Positions 31,897 to 40,975 of a stretch of DNA of 64,000 bases are shown here, piece by piece. Source of the stretch: Oceanihabitans gracilariae. Its GTDB lineage: Bacteria > Bacteroidota > Bacteroidia > Flavobacteriales > Flavobacteriaceae. Positions within the stretch are counted from its first letter, which is position 1; every line of letters starts with the position of its first letter. The translations under genes were made by a program, and so were the position numbers. The notes beneath the pieces are model-generated. The model worked only from the letters and a program-made list of their open reading frames with translations. It was not told the DNA's origin and searched no databases. The stretch lies in the NCBI RefSeq assembly GCF_042684485.1, contig NZ_JBHULM010000011.1:1426001-1490000 (forward strand). The letters run 5' to 3'.

Positions 31897-34749
31897 TTAG
31901 TTAATAATAAGTCTTTTAGAAACAGAAGCTGTATTAGATTCTATTTTTACTACATATAAACCCTGAGCTAATTGAGACACATTAAAACTTGTGTTTTTTG
32001 AATAGGTACCAGTATACTCTTGTACTAGTTTTCCTGAAACATCAAATATTTTTAGACTAGTAACGTCTTTATTTAATCTAAAAGAATTATTAGTTGGGTT
32101 AGGGTATAATGATAAAGTAGAAGCATATTCAAAAGCATCTGTGCTTAAGGTTGTGTTTTGGTTTCCTAAAATTCTAAACCCTCCAGCAGGAATTGTAATG
32201 GTTGTTGTTGCATTACTAATTGTAGTGTTTCCTGTTTCATCCATTAAATCATACCAAGTATTAGTGACACCTGAAGGGAAGTTAGTATTGACTGTTTGTG
32301 AAACAACATCAAAGTTTGCTAATACAATAACATTTCTTAATGCTGTTGAAGGTATAGATGTATCATAGATATCAATACGTGGCGTTAAGCTTCCAGAGGT
32401 AATGGTATAATCTCCTTCAAAAACAGCTTCGTTTATTTTTAAGTCATTAATTCTTGACCAATCGCTATATACTTGGCTTCTTACAGGATCTAATTCCCAG
32501 TTATCTGCCCATTGTGGTTGTGGTTTTGTATCTAATTTACAATCACCATCTGTTCCACTAGTATCATTTACAGATCCATTGTAACAAGTATAAATTGAGT
32601 TTTCCATACCTAACTCGCCAAAGTGCCAAATCATTTTAGGACCAGGAATTGTTAAGCTTACAGCACCTAAAGCAGACATTCTAGATATTGCTGTATTTAA
32701 ATCTGTAACATTATGAGCGCTGTTTGTTGCATTACCATATTGTAGGTTTTTGTACATTAAACGTTCTTCATCATGACTTTCTGCATAACCAACTAATCTT
32801 GGAGCATCAAAACCTCTGTTAACATGTCCCATAGCATCAATGTTATTATCCGAATTATAACCCATTGTTAATTGGTTATATGGTTCTGTTAATTTTCCCC
32901 AAAGCATAATACCTTTAGATACAGATTCATTAAGTCTATAATTAGCCCATTCTGTTTCTTCTTGAGCGCTTCCGCCAAATCCTAAATGTTCAAAAATGAC
33001 ATAATGAGTTTCGTCTAGTGTCCATGAATAATCAGCATAGTCTTTTAATATTGCTACACGATCTGCTTGATACGCATTAGTATTTGTTTCGCTACCTTCT
33101 GCATTTTGGGTAAACCCTTTGGTTAAATCCCAACGGAAACCATCAATTTTAAATTCTTCTATCCAGTGTTTTACTACGCGTTCTACGTAATATTGTGTAT
33201 AACTAGATTGGTGATTAAAATCTGAACCTACGCTATAACTATGCATAGCTGTTGTATTAAAATATGGGTTTTCTGTGCTAGGTTCTCCCCAACCATCTCC
33301 GTCAGGATCATTCATCCACATTCTGTTCATAGGATTTCTACCAAAAGCATGATTTAGTGCAACGTCTAAAATTACAGCAATATCATTTTGGTGACATAAA
33401 TCAATGAATTCTTTAAATTTTTCTTCGGTACCATAAAATTTATCTAAGGCTAAGTGAAAAGAGGTGTTGTATCCCCAACTTTCATTACCTTCAAATTCCA
33501 TTACAGGCATTAATTGAATGGCATTGATGTTTAAGTTTTTAAAATAATCTATTTTATCAATTAAATCTTCAAAGTTTCTGTCTGCATCAAAGTCTCTAAT
33601 TAAAACCTCATAAATTACTAAATCTTCTTTTTTTGGTTTTTCAAAGTCTGTTACCACCCAATTGTATTCGTCTTGACCTGTTTGTAAAACCGTTACTTCA
33701 CGTTCTTGACCTGCTGGATAAGCTGGTAAGTTTGGATATGTGTTTGCAGGAATATATGGATCATCATAAGGCGATAAAACTAAAGTAGAAAAAGGATCTG
33801 CTGTTTTTACCATAGCAGGAGAATTAGCAATAGGAGTTTGGTCTACTACCCAATATTGGTATGTTTCTATTTGGTTTGGTGTTAAACCAGTTAATTCTAA
33901 CCAAAACTTATCTGAAGTAGTATCTTTTTTCATGGCATAGTTAGCATCAGGATTCCAACCATTAAAGCTTCCTGCTACATATACAAAATCTTTACCAGGA
34001 GCTTCTAAAACAAGTGTTGCAGTGGTATTGCTTGTGTAGTTTATACCATTTTCTAATCCGCTAGGTATGGCTTGGTTTTGTGTGTTATTTACTAATATGC
34101 TAAAGTATTTAGTAACCGTTGCGCTTCCTTGTGTTACTATTAATTCGCAATCCAGATTTTCTGTAATATTTGAAATAAAATAATTGTAAAATGAAGTATT
34201 TGCTGTGTTTATGGTTGTTCCGTTTGCTTTTAGTTCATAATCTGCATTTCCATTTGTGTTTTGTACCAATATTTGTGTGTTAGCACCATAATTTACAACA
34301 ACAGTATCATCACTATCACCAGGATTAATCATAGTAACTTGAAAAGAACCAACATCAATAGATAAATCTGTGGTTTGTTGTGAACCATCATCACTTCTTA
34401 AAACAATATTAATAGCAGTTACAGTACCAGAATCACTGTAGCTATAAAAGCTTCTAATAGAAGGGGTTAAATCTAGTTTGTAAGTGTTTCCAGATACAAG
34501 AGTTAAAGCTGGCTGCGCAGCATTATCTCCCCAGCTACCAATAACGTTTTGCCAATCTGCACTGTCATTTATAGTAACACCAGTATGTGCATAAATAGTA
34601 CCTGTATAGGTTTCTAAACCTGTTCCTGTTTTATCAAAAAGTAGCGTTGCAGAATCGGTGTCATCTGGAGTTGTTCCTGCTTGCCAAGATAGTTGTGCAT
34701 AGGTACTAAATACACTTAAGAGCAAGGTAAAAAGTAATAGTTTTTTCAT
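31897..34749 (-). CDS. Surface GH13 alpha-amylase with T9SS sorting domain
   Basis: A 950-residue secreted glycoside hydrolase. Order: signal peptide (1-18), two N-terminal beta domains, a CBM48/E-set-like region around FVYVAGSFNGWNPDANY, the GH13 barrel, and a C-terminal sorting domain (LSLYPNPTNNSFRLNKDV, IFDVSGKLVQEY, GLYVVKI, RLIIN). The catalytic triad is complete: nucleophile D541 (GFRWDLTKG), acid E587 (IFEHLGFGG) and D660 (AESHDEERL). It should cleave starch or branched glucan at the cell surface. A terminator lies between it and susE, so it may have separate or reduced transcription. The next gene follows after 12 bases. Confidence 0.93.
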   Translation of the reverse strand: MKKLLLFTLLLSVFSTYAQLSWQAGTTPDDTDSATLLFDKTGTGLETYTGTIYAHTGVTINDSADWQNVIGSWGDNAAQPALTLVSGNTYKLDLTPSIRSFYSYSDSGTVTAINIVLRSDDGSQQTTDLSIDVGSFQVTMINPGDSDDTVVVNYGANTQILVQNTNGNADYELKANGTTINTANTSFYNYFISNITENLDCELIVTQGSATVTKYFSILVNNTQNQAIPSGLENGINYTSNTTATLVLEAPGKDFVYVAGSFNGWNPDANYAMKKDTTSDKFWLELTGLTPNQIETYQYWVVDQTPIANSPAMVKTADPFSTLVLSPYDDPYIPANTYPNLPAYPAGQEREVTVLQTGQDEYNWVVTDFEKPKKEDLVIYEVLIRDFDADRNFEDLIDKIDYFKNLNINAIQLMPVMEFEGNESWGYNTSFHLALDKFYGTEEKFKEFIDLCHQNDIAVILDVALNHAFGRNPMNRMWMNDPDGDGWGEPSTENPYFNTTAMHSYSVGSDFNHQSSYTQYYVERVVKHWIEEFKIDGFRWDLTKGFTQNAEGSETNTNAYQADRVAILKDYADYSWTLDETHYVIFEHLGFGGSAQEETEWANYRLNESVSKGIMLWGKLTEPYNQLTMGYNSDNNIDAMGHVNRGFDAPRLVGYAESHDEERLMYKNLQYGNATNSAHNVTDLNTAISRMSALGAVSLTIPGPKMIWHFGELGMENSIYTCYNGSVNDTSGTDGDCKLDTKPQPQWADNWELDPVRSQVYSDWSRINDLKINEAVFEGDYTITSGSLTPRIDIYDTSIPSTALRNVIVLANFDVVSQTVNTNFPSGVTNTWYDLMDETGNTTISNATTTITIPAGGFRILGNQNTTLSTDAFEYASTLSLYPNPTNNSFRLNKDVTSLKIFDVSGKLVQEYTGTYSKNTSFNVSQLAQGLYVVKIESNTASVSKRLIIN

Positions 34750-34801
34750 TTTATTGGTTTTTTAAATCGTAAAAATTATTTTTTAAAGCTTATAATTAGT
34801 C

Positions 34802-34841
34802 AAAAAAAGCCTATTTAGGTATACAACTTAAATAGGCTTTT
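34802..34841 (-). terminator. Terminator after susE
   Basis: AAAAGCCTATTTA (34805-34817) pairs with TAAATAGGCTTTT (34829-34841); on the minus strand a T run follows. It stands between susE and the amylase gene. Confidence 0.85.
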
Positions 34842-34876
34842 AGAATGCATATAATAAGGGTAGTTATTATACCTAG

Positions 34877-35917
34877 TTAATTTAATTCTTCTAAAATATA
34901 AGTTTGATTAAATAAGTCCATGGTAACTTTATAGTTTCCAGTACTTGTATTAGTAATGGTTATGTTATCACCACCATTATCTAAGGTGCCATCATCTCCT
35001 GAGTCTCCATAATTGGTTCCCCAGTCATTGTTTAATCTAAATTTTAATAAGGCTCCATCAATTAATGTTACGTAAGAAACAAAGATGTCGTTACCTGCAG
35101 GAAAAAGTGTCCAGTCTGGACCATCCCAACCGTTAGGAGTAGCATCACCAGCAAGTCCCCAAACATCTCCTAGAAAAGGATCAATGGTGTAGGTAAGGTC
35201 ATTTAAATTCATGGTAATATAATAGGTTCCAGCTGTAACAAGTATATCTGCTCCGCCACCTTCTAGAGCTCCTGCTGTTGCACCTTCTCCATAGTTTACA
35301 GTCCAATCATTATTTTCTCTGAATTTAATGTATCCATCGGTTAAATGCGCATAAGCTGCATAAACATTTTCAACATCTGTTTTATAAAATGGAAGGTCTG
35401 GACCATCCCAAGAATTAGGTGTTGCGTCTCCTACAATTCCCCAAGTAGTACTTAAATCTACAAGAGCAGGATAAGGAGTTACATTTAGTACAACTACATC
35501 AGAAAAAACACTTTTAAAAGGGCTTAAAACAACTTCTACTTTAAGTTGTACTTGCGCCTCTTCGTTAGGTGCTAACTCAAGAGCGATTAAACGTGCGTTT
35601 AATTCTTGAGTAGTAAAGGTTTTTTCAAAAGGAATTTCTGCAGTAACCGATTCTGCACTTAAAAAATCACCATCAGCAGTATCTATTAATACTTTATAAG
35701 CATCTGGTGCTGCGTCAAAACCATAGTCAGGATCTGTCCAAGTAACGGTAAGTGCATCTAAGTCTGCATTTGTTTCGCTTAACATAATGGTGTTATCTGA
35801 AAGTGTTATTTCAGGGACACTATTGCTGTTTAATTCTACTGTTTCCGTATCATCACAACTAACAACTAGTGTTGTAAGGCATAAGGAAAGAATTAATTTG
35901 AATAATATATTTTTCAT
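34877..35917 (-). CDS. SusE/SusF-like starch-binding lipoprotein
   Basis: A 346-residue surface lipoprotein (lipid on C21 in LVVSCDD). It has an N-terminal SusE immunoglobulin-like domain (about 35-148: VPEITLSDNTIMLSE, WTDPDYGF, PDAYKVLID) and two starch-binding modules, 159-247 and 253-346. Both start WG(I/L)(V/A)GDATPN-WDGPD and contain (R)NNDW-NYG, the aromatic and polar pattern of SusE/SusF binding modules. It binds maltooligosaccharides beside SusCD and stabilises surface capture of starch. It is the third gene of the susCDE transcript, 11 bases after susD, and is followed by a terminator. Confidence 0.9.
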   Translation of the reverse strand: MKNILFKLILSLCLTTLVVSCDDTETVELNSNSVPEITLSDNTIMLSETNADLDALTVTWTDPDYGFDAAPDAYKVLIDTADGDFLSAESVTAEIPFEKTFTTQELNARLIALELAPNEEAQVQLKVEVVLSPFKSVFSDVVVLNVTPYPALVDLSTTWGIVGDATPNSWDGPDLPFYKTDVENVYAAYAHLTDGYIKFRENNDWTVNYGEGATAGALEGGGADILVTAGTYYITMNLNDLTYTIDPFLGDVWGLAGDATPNGWDGPDWTLFPAGNDIFVSYVTLIDGALLKFRLNNDWGTNYGDSGDDGTLDNGGDNITITNTSTGNYKVTMDLFNQTYILEELN

Positions 35918-35928
35918 TTTAATAGTTA

Positions 35929-37827
35929 TTAATACCCTTCGTTTTGAGAAAGGTTAGGGTTAACTGTTATAATACTTGTAGGTAAAGGAAATAGGTTTCT
36001 AAAAGAAGAAACAGAAGTTCCTAATGGAGCATTTCCTTTAAAAGGCCACACATAAGAATCTGTAGTAAAGTAATTGTAACGTATTAAATCTGTACGTCTC
36101 TGTCCTTCCCAGTATAGCTCTCTAGATCTTTCATCAATAATGAAATCTAAAGTTAAATCACTACTCGTTATGTTTGCATTTGTGCTACCAGTAGCTCTTT
36201 CTATTAATTCGTTTATTTTAGTTGCAGCTAAATTTAAATCACCACCACCACCTCTAAGAGAAGCTTCGGCATAGTTGAAATAAATTTCTGCTAAACGGAT
36301 TAAAGGAAAATCGGTATCTACAAAATCTCCAGCGCTATCATTACCTTGATCACCATAGCTGTCAATGTTTTTAAATTTAGTAACAGCATATCCATCTGTA
36401 AATTCAGAAATGTCTTCTATTTCTAAATTTTGACCATCTGTGTAAAACATTGCACGTTGATCACTTGTAGGAGAAAAAGGTGTAATAGAATAAGTAAGTG
36501 CGTCTAGATCTAGTATAATTTGGTAAGTTCCAGCAGAAACTAAAATGTTTTCACCACCAACTTCTAGAGAACCATCTGCTCCGTTATCTCCATAGTTATT
36601 TCCCCAGTCTTCATTAAATCTAAATTTTAAAAGACCAGCAGTAAGTGTAGTATATAAGGTGTATTGGTTTGTTCCTGTTTCATACATTTCTGTATCAGGA
36701 CCATCCCAACCATTAGGTGTTGCGTCTCCAACAATTCCCCAATCTGATTGTGTACCTAATGCAGCGTTTAAATCGTCAAGGCTAACTTCTGGAAACTTTT
36801 CTACTAAAGCTTTAGTAGTTCTTAAGCCTCCCCAGCCACCATTAACACCAAACTCTGTTGCATCCATAGATCCACCTATTGCAGCATGTACTAAGAAAGT
36901 AGTACCTCCATAAGTTTGAGAGTTTAAACCATCAAAGTTTAATGTAAAGATAAATTCGTTTTGAGCTCCGTTAGTATCATTATCTGCAAGGAATAACTCA
37001 TCATATGCTGTTCCGTTTCCGTTAGCATCATTCGTGTTAATGATATATGTAGAGTTAATTACATTGTTTGAATAGATTACACAATCTGCATAACGTGCTG
37101 AACCTGTATATACTTCTGCATTCAAGTATAATTTAGATAGTAAAGCCCAAGCAGCTACTTGATCTACTCTTCCGTATTCATTAGATCTACTAGGTTTTAA
37201 ATCATCTTGTATTTCTAATAATTCAGTTTCCACAAAATCAAATAATTCTGCTCTTGAAGCTTGCATTGGCAAATCTGTAGTTACTTCTGTAACTAAAGGT
37301 ACATTACCATATAAATCAATTAGGTTATAGTAAGCAAATGCTCTTAAAAAACGCGCTTCTGCAATAAAACTAGTAACTTCTTCGTCTTGTGGTAATGCGC
37401 TTGCATTGGCAATAAAAGAATTACAAAAAGAAACTTCTTGTGCTAATCTGTAATACATTGCTTCTGTAAAGTCATTGCTTCCAGACCAGTATTGACCATG
37501 TAAGTCTGGTAAACCTGCATCTCCCCAACCAACAACAGCATGATCTGTAGTTAATTCGTTTAAGTTAAAAAGCATTCTTGAATATTGCGAGAATCCTTCG
37601 TCAATATCAGAAATATCAGCATCTCCAGCAGGTCCTGTTTGCCCTGTAAGTGCTAAACTAGCGTATAGTTTAGCTAGTGCACCTTTTGCTTCAGTAGTAT
37701 TTGCAAACACATCCTCTTCAGTAAAACTATCTGGATCTGTTGGTGACTGGTCTAATTCGTCATGACATGATACTAGCCCAAGAGCTAAGGTCATGATTAT
37801 TATTAAGTTTTTAAATTCTATTTTCAT
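35929..37827 (-). CDS. susD: SusD/RagB-like lipoprotein with inserted starch-binding module
   Basis: A 632-residue outer-membrane lipoprotein (C21 in LGLVSCHD) that caps the SusC channel and binds starch. Typical SusD blocks are present: LAKLYASLALTGQ, ARFLRAFAYYNLIDLYGNVP (157-176), WALLSKLYLNAEVY, WGGLRTTKALVEKF, FPLIRLAEIYFNYAEA (507-522) and IIDERSRELYWEGQRRTDLI (563-582). Between LVEKFPEVSL and DQRAMFYTDG there is an extra segment, about 362-451, that starts SDWGIVGDATPNGWDGPD. It is a complete SusE-type binding module like the two in the next gene. This makes the protein about 90 residues longer than usual. The insertion is in frame, and both flanks continue the SusD fold. Confidence 0.93.
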   Translation of the reverse strand: MKIEFKNLIIIMTLALGLVSCHDELDQSPTDPDSFTEEDVFANTTEAKGALAKLYASLALTGQTGPAGDADISDIDEGFSQYSRMLFNLNELTTDHAVVGWGDAGLPDLHGQYWSGSNDFTEAMYYRLAQEVSFCNSFIANASALPQDEEVTSFIAEARFLRAFAYYNLIDLYGNVPLVTEVTTDLPMQASRAELFDFVETELLEIQDDLKPSRSNEYGRVDQVAAWALLSKLYLNAEVYTGSARYADCVIYSNNVINSTYIINTNDANGNGTAYDELFLADNDTNGAQNEFIFTLNFDGLNSQTYGGTTFLVHAAIGGSMDATEFGVNGGWGGLRTTKALVEKFPEVSLDDLNAALGTQSDWGIVGDATPNGWDGPDTEMYETGTNQYTLYTTLTAGLLKFRFNEDWGNNYGDNGADGSLEVGGENILVSAGTYQIILDLDALTYSITPFSPTSDQRAMFYTDGQNLEIEDISEFTDGYAVTKFKNIDSYGDQGNDSAGDFVDTDFPLIRLAEIYFNYAEASLRGGGGDLNLAATKINELIERATGSTNANITSSDLTLDFIIDERSRELYWEGQRRTDLIRYNYFTTDSYVWPFKGNAPLGTSVSSFRNLFPLPTSIITVNPNLSQNEGY

Positions 37828-37842
37828 TATTTCTTTTTTTAA

Positions 37843-40752
37843 TTAAAAATCAATGTTTACACCCATTACAAAAGATCTAGGTCTTGGGTAGAAATTATTG
37901 TCTATACCTAAGTTTATTTCTGGATCTAAACCGTCATAATTAGTAACTGTTAAAACGTTTTGAACAGAACCGTATAATCTAAAAGTGGTATTCTTTATTT
38001 TATTTAAGGTATATCCAATAGTGATGTTATCTAATTTAAAGAAAGAAGCTTCTTCAACAAAATGATCACTTAAAGCAGTATCACCATCAATAGTAGTGAA
38101 TCCTGTGTTGTAATAATCAGAGTGAATGTTAGATAAAATGTTGTTGTTGGTTGCATTGTCTAAAACACCTCTGTTTGCAGCAACATCATTATACATATAG
38201 TTACCTAGGCTAGCTCTAGATTGTATAGATAAATCCCAGTTTTTATAGTTTACATTAGTATTAAGACCCATTAAAATATCTCCAAAAGGATCTTCGTTTA
38301 TGTATTTATCTTCATCATTGATGATGTTATCTCCATTTCTGTCTACAAATACACCTTCTAAAGGAGCTCCATTTTCATCATATACTTGTTCAAAAACATA
38401 AAAACTATTAGCAGATTCTCCTTCTCTGTGTACTTGCACATTGTTACCTACACCAGTAGATATTCCACCTTGAGGTTGGTCTACGTTTAATTTAGTAATT
38501 TCATTATCGTTTAAAGAGATATTGTAATTTACAGACCATTCAAAATCTTCTGTTCTAACAGGTAATAAGTTTAAGTTAAATTCTAAACCTTTATTTACCA
38601 TATTACCAATATTAGCATCTATACGGTTTCCAAAGTTTGTAAATGGATCTACAAGAGAACTTGCAATAAGATCTTTTGTTTCCTTTTTGTATGCATTAAT
38701 AGAACCAGAAATACGTCTGTTTAATAAAGCATAATCTATACCTATGTTTAGTGTTTTACCAACTTCCCATCTTAAATCTGTATTAATAGGTTCTGGTCTG
38801 TAGGTTTGGTAGAAACTGCTTCCAAATTGGTAATTTGCAGTATCTGTACTTCCTTGGTATCTAGTTAAAAATTGATAATCTCCTAAGCCATTTATGTTTC
38901 CTATTTCACCATAACCAACACGAAGTTTTAATTCGTCTAAGAAAGAATTATCCATAAAATCTTCTTGATGTATATTCCATGCTACAGCAGCAGAAGGGAA
39001 ATATCCCCATTGGTCATCAGGATTTAATTTTGAAGAAGCGTCTGCTCTTAAAGAAGCAGTTACGTAGTATTTTCCGTCGTAATCGTAGTTGAACCTTCCA
39101 AAGTAAGATAATAATACATTTTCTGATGGATCATAAAATTCAAATTGCGCTCCATCTTCTTCTTTTTCACTATCATAAGAATAGTTGTCATACTCAAAAG
39201 ATTGAAATACATGTCCTGCTGTTACAGTTAAATTATGTATATCATTAATAGATTTGTTATACGTTAAGTAAGCGTCTAAAAGTTTGTTGTAAGAATTTTG
39301 TACATAACTTGTTCTTGAACCATTAAAGGTTGCATCAGCAATAGGTAAAAATTCTGAAGTTATTTTTCTTCCGTGACTGTTAGAAGTGTCATACCCTAAA
39401 TTAACTGTTGCTGTTAAGTCTTCAAAACCATGAATTTTATAGTCAAATTTAGCGTTTCCAACAAAACGTCTTACTTCAGATGTGTCGTCTATTAAATCTA
39501 ATAAGGCAATAGGGTTTACAGGAGCAAGACTGTTTTGGTTTCCTGTTCCGTTATCTAACCATGCAAAATAACCAGCATATTGTGAGTTTGCATCATATAT
39601 AGATTGTGTTGGATCAAAACTAACAGCACTACCAATGGCATCTCTGTTAGCAAAGGTGTTTTCGGTATATACTGCTCTAGCATTTAATTGTACTTTTAAA
39701 TGGTCGTCTAATAAAGAAGGCGTTAGGCTAATAGAACCTGTTGTACGTTGTAAGTTATCGCCTACTAAAATTCCATCATGATCCGAATGTCCTACAGAAG
39801 CTCTTAATGGTACTCCAAAAGCATTTCCTATAGCACTAAAATTATAGTCTTGACCAAAAGCTGTTGTGTAAATCTCGTCTTGCCAATTAGTATCTGCATT
39901 ACCTAATAAAGCAATTTCTGATGCAGAACCAATTTCATGGATTAGATTTCTAAATTCACCAGAAGAAAGTACATCAATATCATTTACAGGTGTGTAAACC
40001 GTTGTTTGTGCACTAAAGTTATATTTAAACTCTTTGTCTTTTCCTTTTTTAGTTGTGATTAACACCACACCATTTGCTGCTCTAGCACCATAAATTGCAG
40101 ATGATGATGCATCTTTTAAAACTACAAAAGTTTCAATGTCATTAGGGTTAATAAAGTTTAAAGGGTTTCTAGAACCACCTACACCTGAATTATCTAATGG
40201 CACACCATCTATTACATATAGAGGCTCTGTGGTTAAAGATAAAGATCCAGCTCCACGAATACTAATACTTTGTCCATCACCAGGAGCTCCACTTCCAGAA
40301 GTTACATTTACACCTGCAACTTTACCACTAATAAGGGATTGTGCAGATACTATAGGTCCTTTGTTAAAGTCATCGCTGGTTACTAAGTCTGTTGTTCCTG
40401 TTAAATCAGATTTTTTAACAGTACCATAACCAATAACCACAACTTCATCAAGGTTTGAAGCGTCTTCTACTAAGTTAATGTTAATTGTTTGTTGTCCGTT
40501 ATAAACAACTTCTTGAGTTAAAAAACCTATGTATGAAAAAACAATAACATCACCATTGTTTACCTTAACTTCATAATTTCCATCAAAATCAGTAGCAGTT
40601 CCTGTTGATGTGTTTTTTATAATCACATTCACACTCGGAAGCGGTAATGAAGAAGATTGTTCACTTACTGTTCCTTTTACTGTATTTTGCGCCATGATGC
40701 ACAAAGGGAAAAACAGTAGAAAAAATAGTAAACTATTTAGTTTTGTTTTCAT
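37843..40752 (-). CDS. susC: SusC-like TonB-dependent outer-membrane transporter
   Basis: A 969-residue importer. Order: signal peptide (1-21, ending IMAQ), a carboxypeptidase-regulatory-like domain (about 22-106: VKGTVSEQSSSLPLPSVNVI, FSYIGFLTQEV), plug domain starting LDEVVVIGYGTVKKSDLTG, then the 22-strand barrel ending MGVNIDF, with a terminal Phe as for outer-membrane proteins. The plug motif YVIDGVPLDNS and the SusC-typical ASSSAIYGARAANGVVLITT are present. It brings maltodextrins into the periplasm with SusD. It is the first gene of the leftward operon and divergent from a LacI-type regulator. Confidence 0.94.
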   Translation of the reverse strand: MKTKLNSLLFFLLFFPLCIMAQNTVKGTVSEQSSSLPLPSVNVIIKNTSTGTATDFDGNYEVKVNNGDVIVFSYIGFLTQEVVYNGQQTININLVEDASNLDEVVVIGYGTVKKSDLTGTTDLVTSDDFNKGPIVSAQSLISGKVAGVNVTSGSGAPGDGQSISIRGAGSLSLTTEPLYVIDGVPLDNSGVGGSRNPLNFINPNDIETFVVLKDASSSAIYGARAANGVVLITTKKGKDKEFKYNFSAQTTVYTPVNDIDVLSSGEFRNLIHEIGSASEIALLGNADTNWQDEIYTTAFGQDYNFSAIGNAFGVPLRASVGHSDHDGILVGDNLQRTTGSISLTPSLLDDHLKVQLNARAVYTENTFANRDAIGSAVSFDPTQSIYDANSQYAGYFAWLDNGTGNQNSLAPVNPIALLDLIDDTSEVRRFVGNAKFDYKIHGFEDLTATVNLGYDTSNSHGRKITSEFLPIADATFNGSRTSYVQNSYNKLLDAYLTYNKSINDIHNLTVTAGHVFQSFEYDNYSYDSEKEEDGAQFEFYDPSENVLLSYFGRFNYDYDGKYYVTASLRADASSKLNPDDQWGYFPSAAVAWNIHQEDFMDNSFLDELKLRVGYGEIGNINGLGDYQFLTRYQGSTDTANYQFGSSFYQTYRPEPINTDLRWEVGKTLNIGIDYALLNRRISGSINAYKKETKDLIASSLVDPFTNFGNRIDANIGNMVNKGLEFNLNLLPVRTEDFEWSVNYNISLNDNEITKLNVDQPQGGISTGVGNNVQVHREGESANSFYVFEQVYDENGAPLEGVFVDRNGDNIINDEDKYINEDPFGDILMGLNTNVNYKNWDLSIQSRASLGNYMYNDVAANRGVLDNATNNNILSNIHSDYYNTGFTTIDGDTALSDHFVEEASFFKLDNITIGYTLNKIKNTTFRLYGSVQNVLTVTNYDGLDPEINLGIDNNFYPRPRSFVMGVNIDF

Positions 40753-40858
40753 AAAATATTTTAATTAGTTATTAATTTAATTGTTATATTTTCACTTCTC
40801 GATGTTAAAACTATGTAAATTTTATGTAAAGTTTTAAATTGAAAAAAAGAAAACATTT

Positions 40859-40874
40859 ACGCAAACGTTTTCGT
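40859..40874. promoter_or_regulatory. LacI-family operator between susC and regulator
   Basis: ACGCAAACGTTTTCGT: the central AAACGTTT is a perfect palindrome and 14 of 16 positions are symmetric. It fits the LacI-family consensus GNAANCGNTTNC around a central CpG. It lies 107 bases before susC and 102 before the regulator gene, so it can act on both. Confidence 0.75.
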
Positions 40875-40881
40875 GTTGAAA

Positions 40882-40895
40882 ACTTTTTAAAAAGT
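40882..40895. promoter_or_regulatory. Perfect 14-base palindrome next to the operator
   Basis: ACTTTTTAAAAAGT sits 8 bases beyond the LacI-type operator. It may be a second protein-binding site, though T/A-rich palindromes arise easily by chance. Confidence 0.4.
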
Positions 40896-40900
40896 GAGAG

Positions 40901-40935
40901 TTTTGTGTTTAAAACAAGTAAAAATTGTTACTTTG
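40901..40935 (+). promoter_or_regulatory. Candidate promoter of the LacI-type regulator
   Basis: TTTTG at 40901-40905 and TACTTTG at 40929-40935 approximate -33 and -7 elements with a 23-base spacer; the -7 lacks one spacer base relative to TAnnTTTG. The operator lies immediately upstream. Confidence 0.35.
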
Positions 40936-40975
40936 GTAATTAAATAGTCCCTTTTTTACGCAATTAATAAAATCT

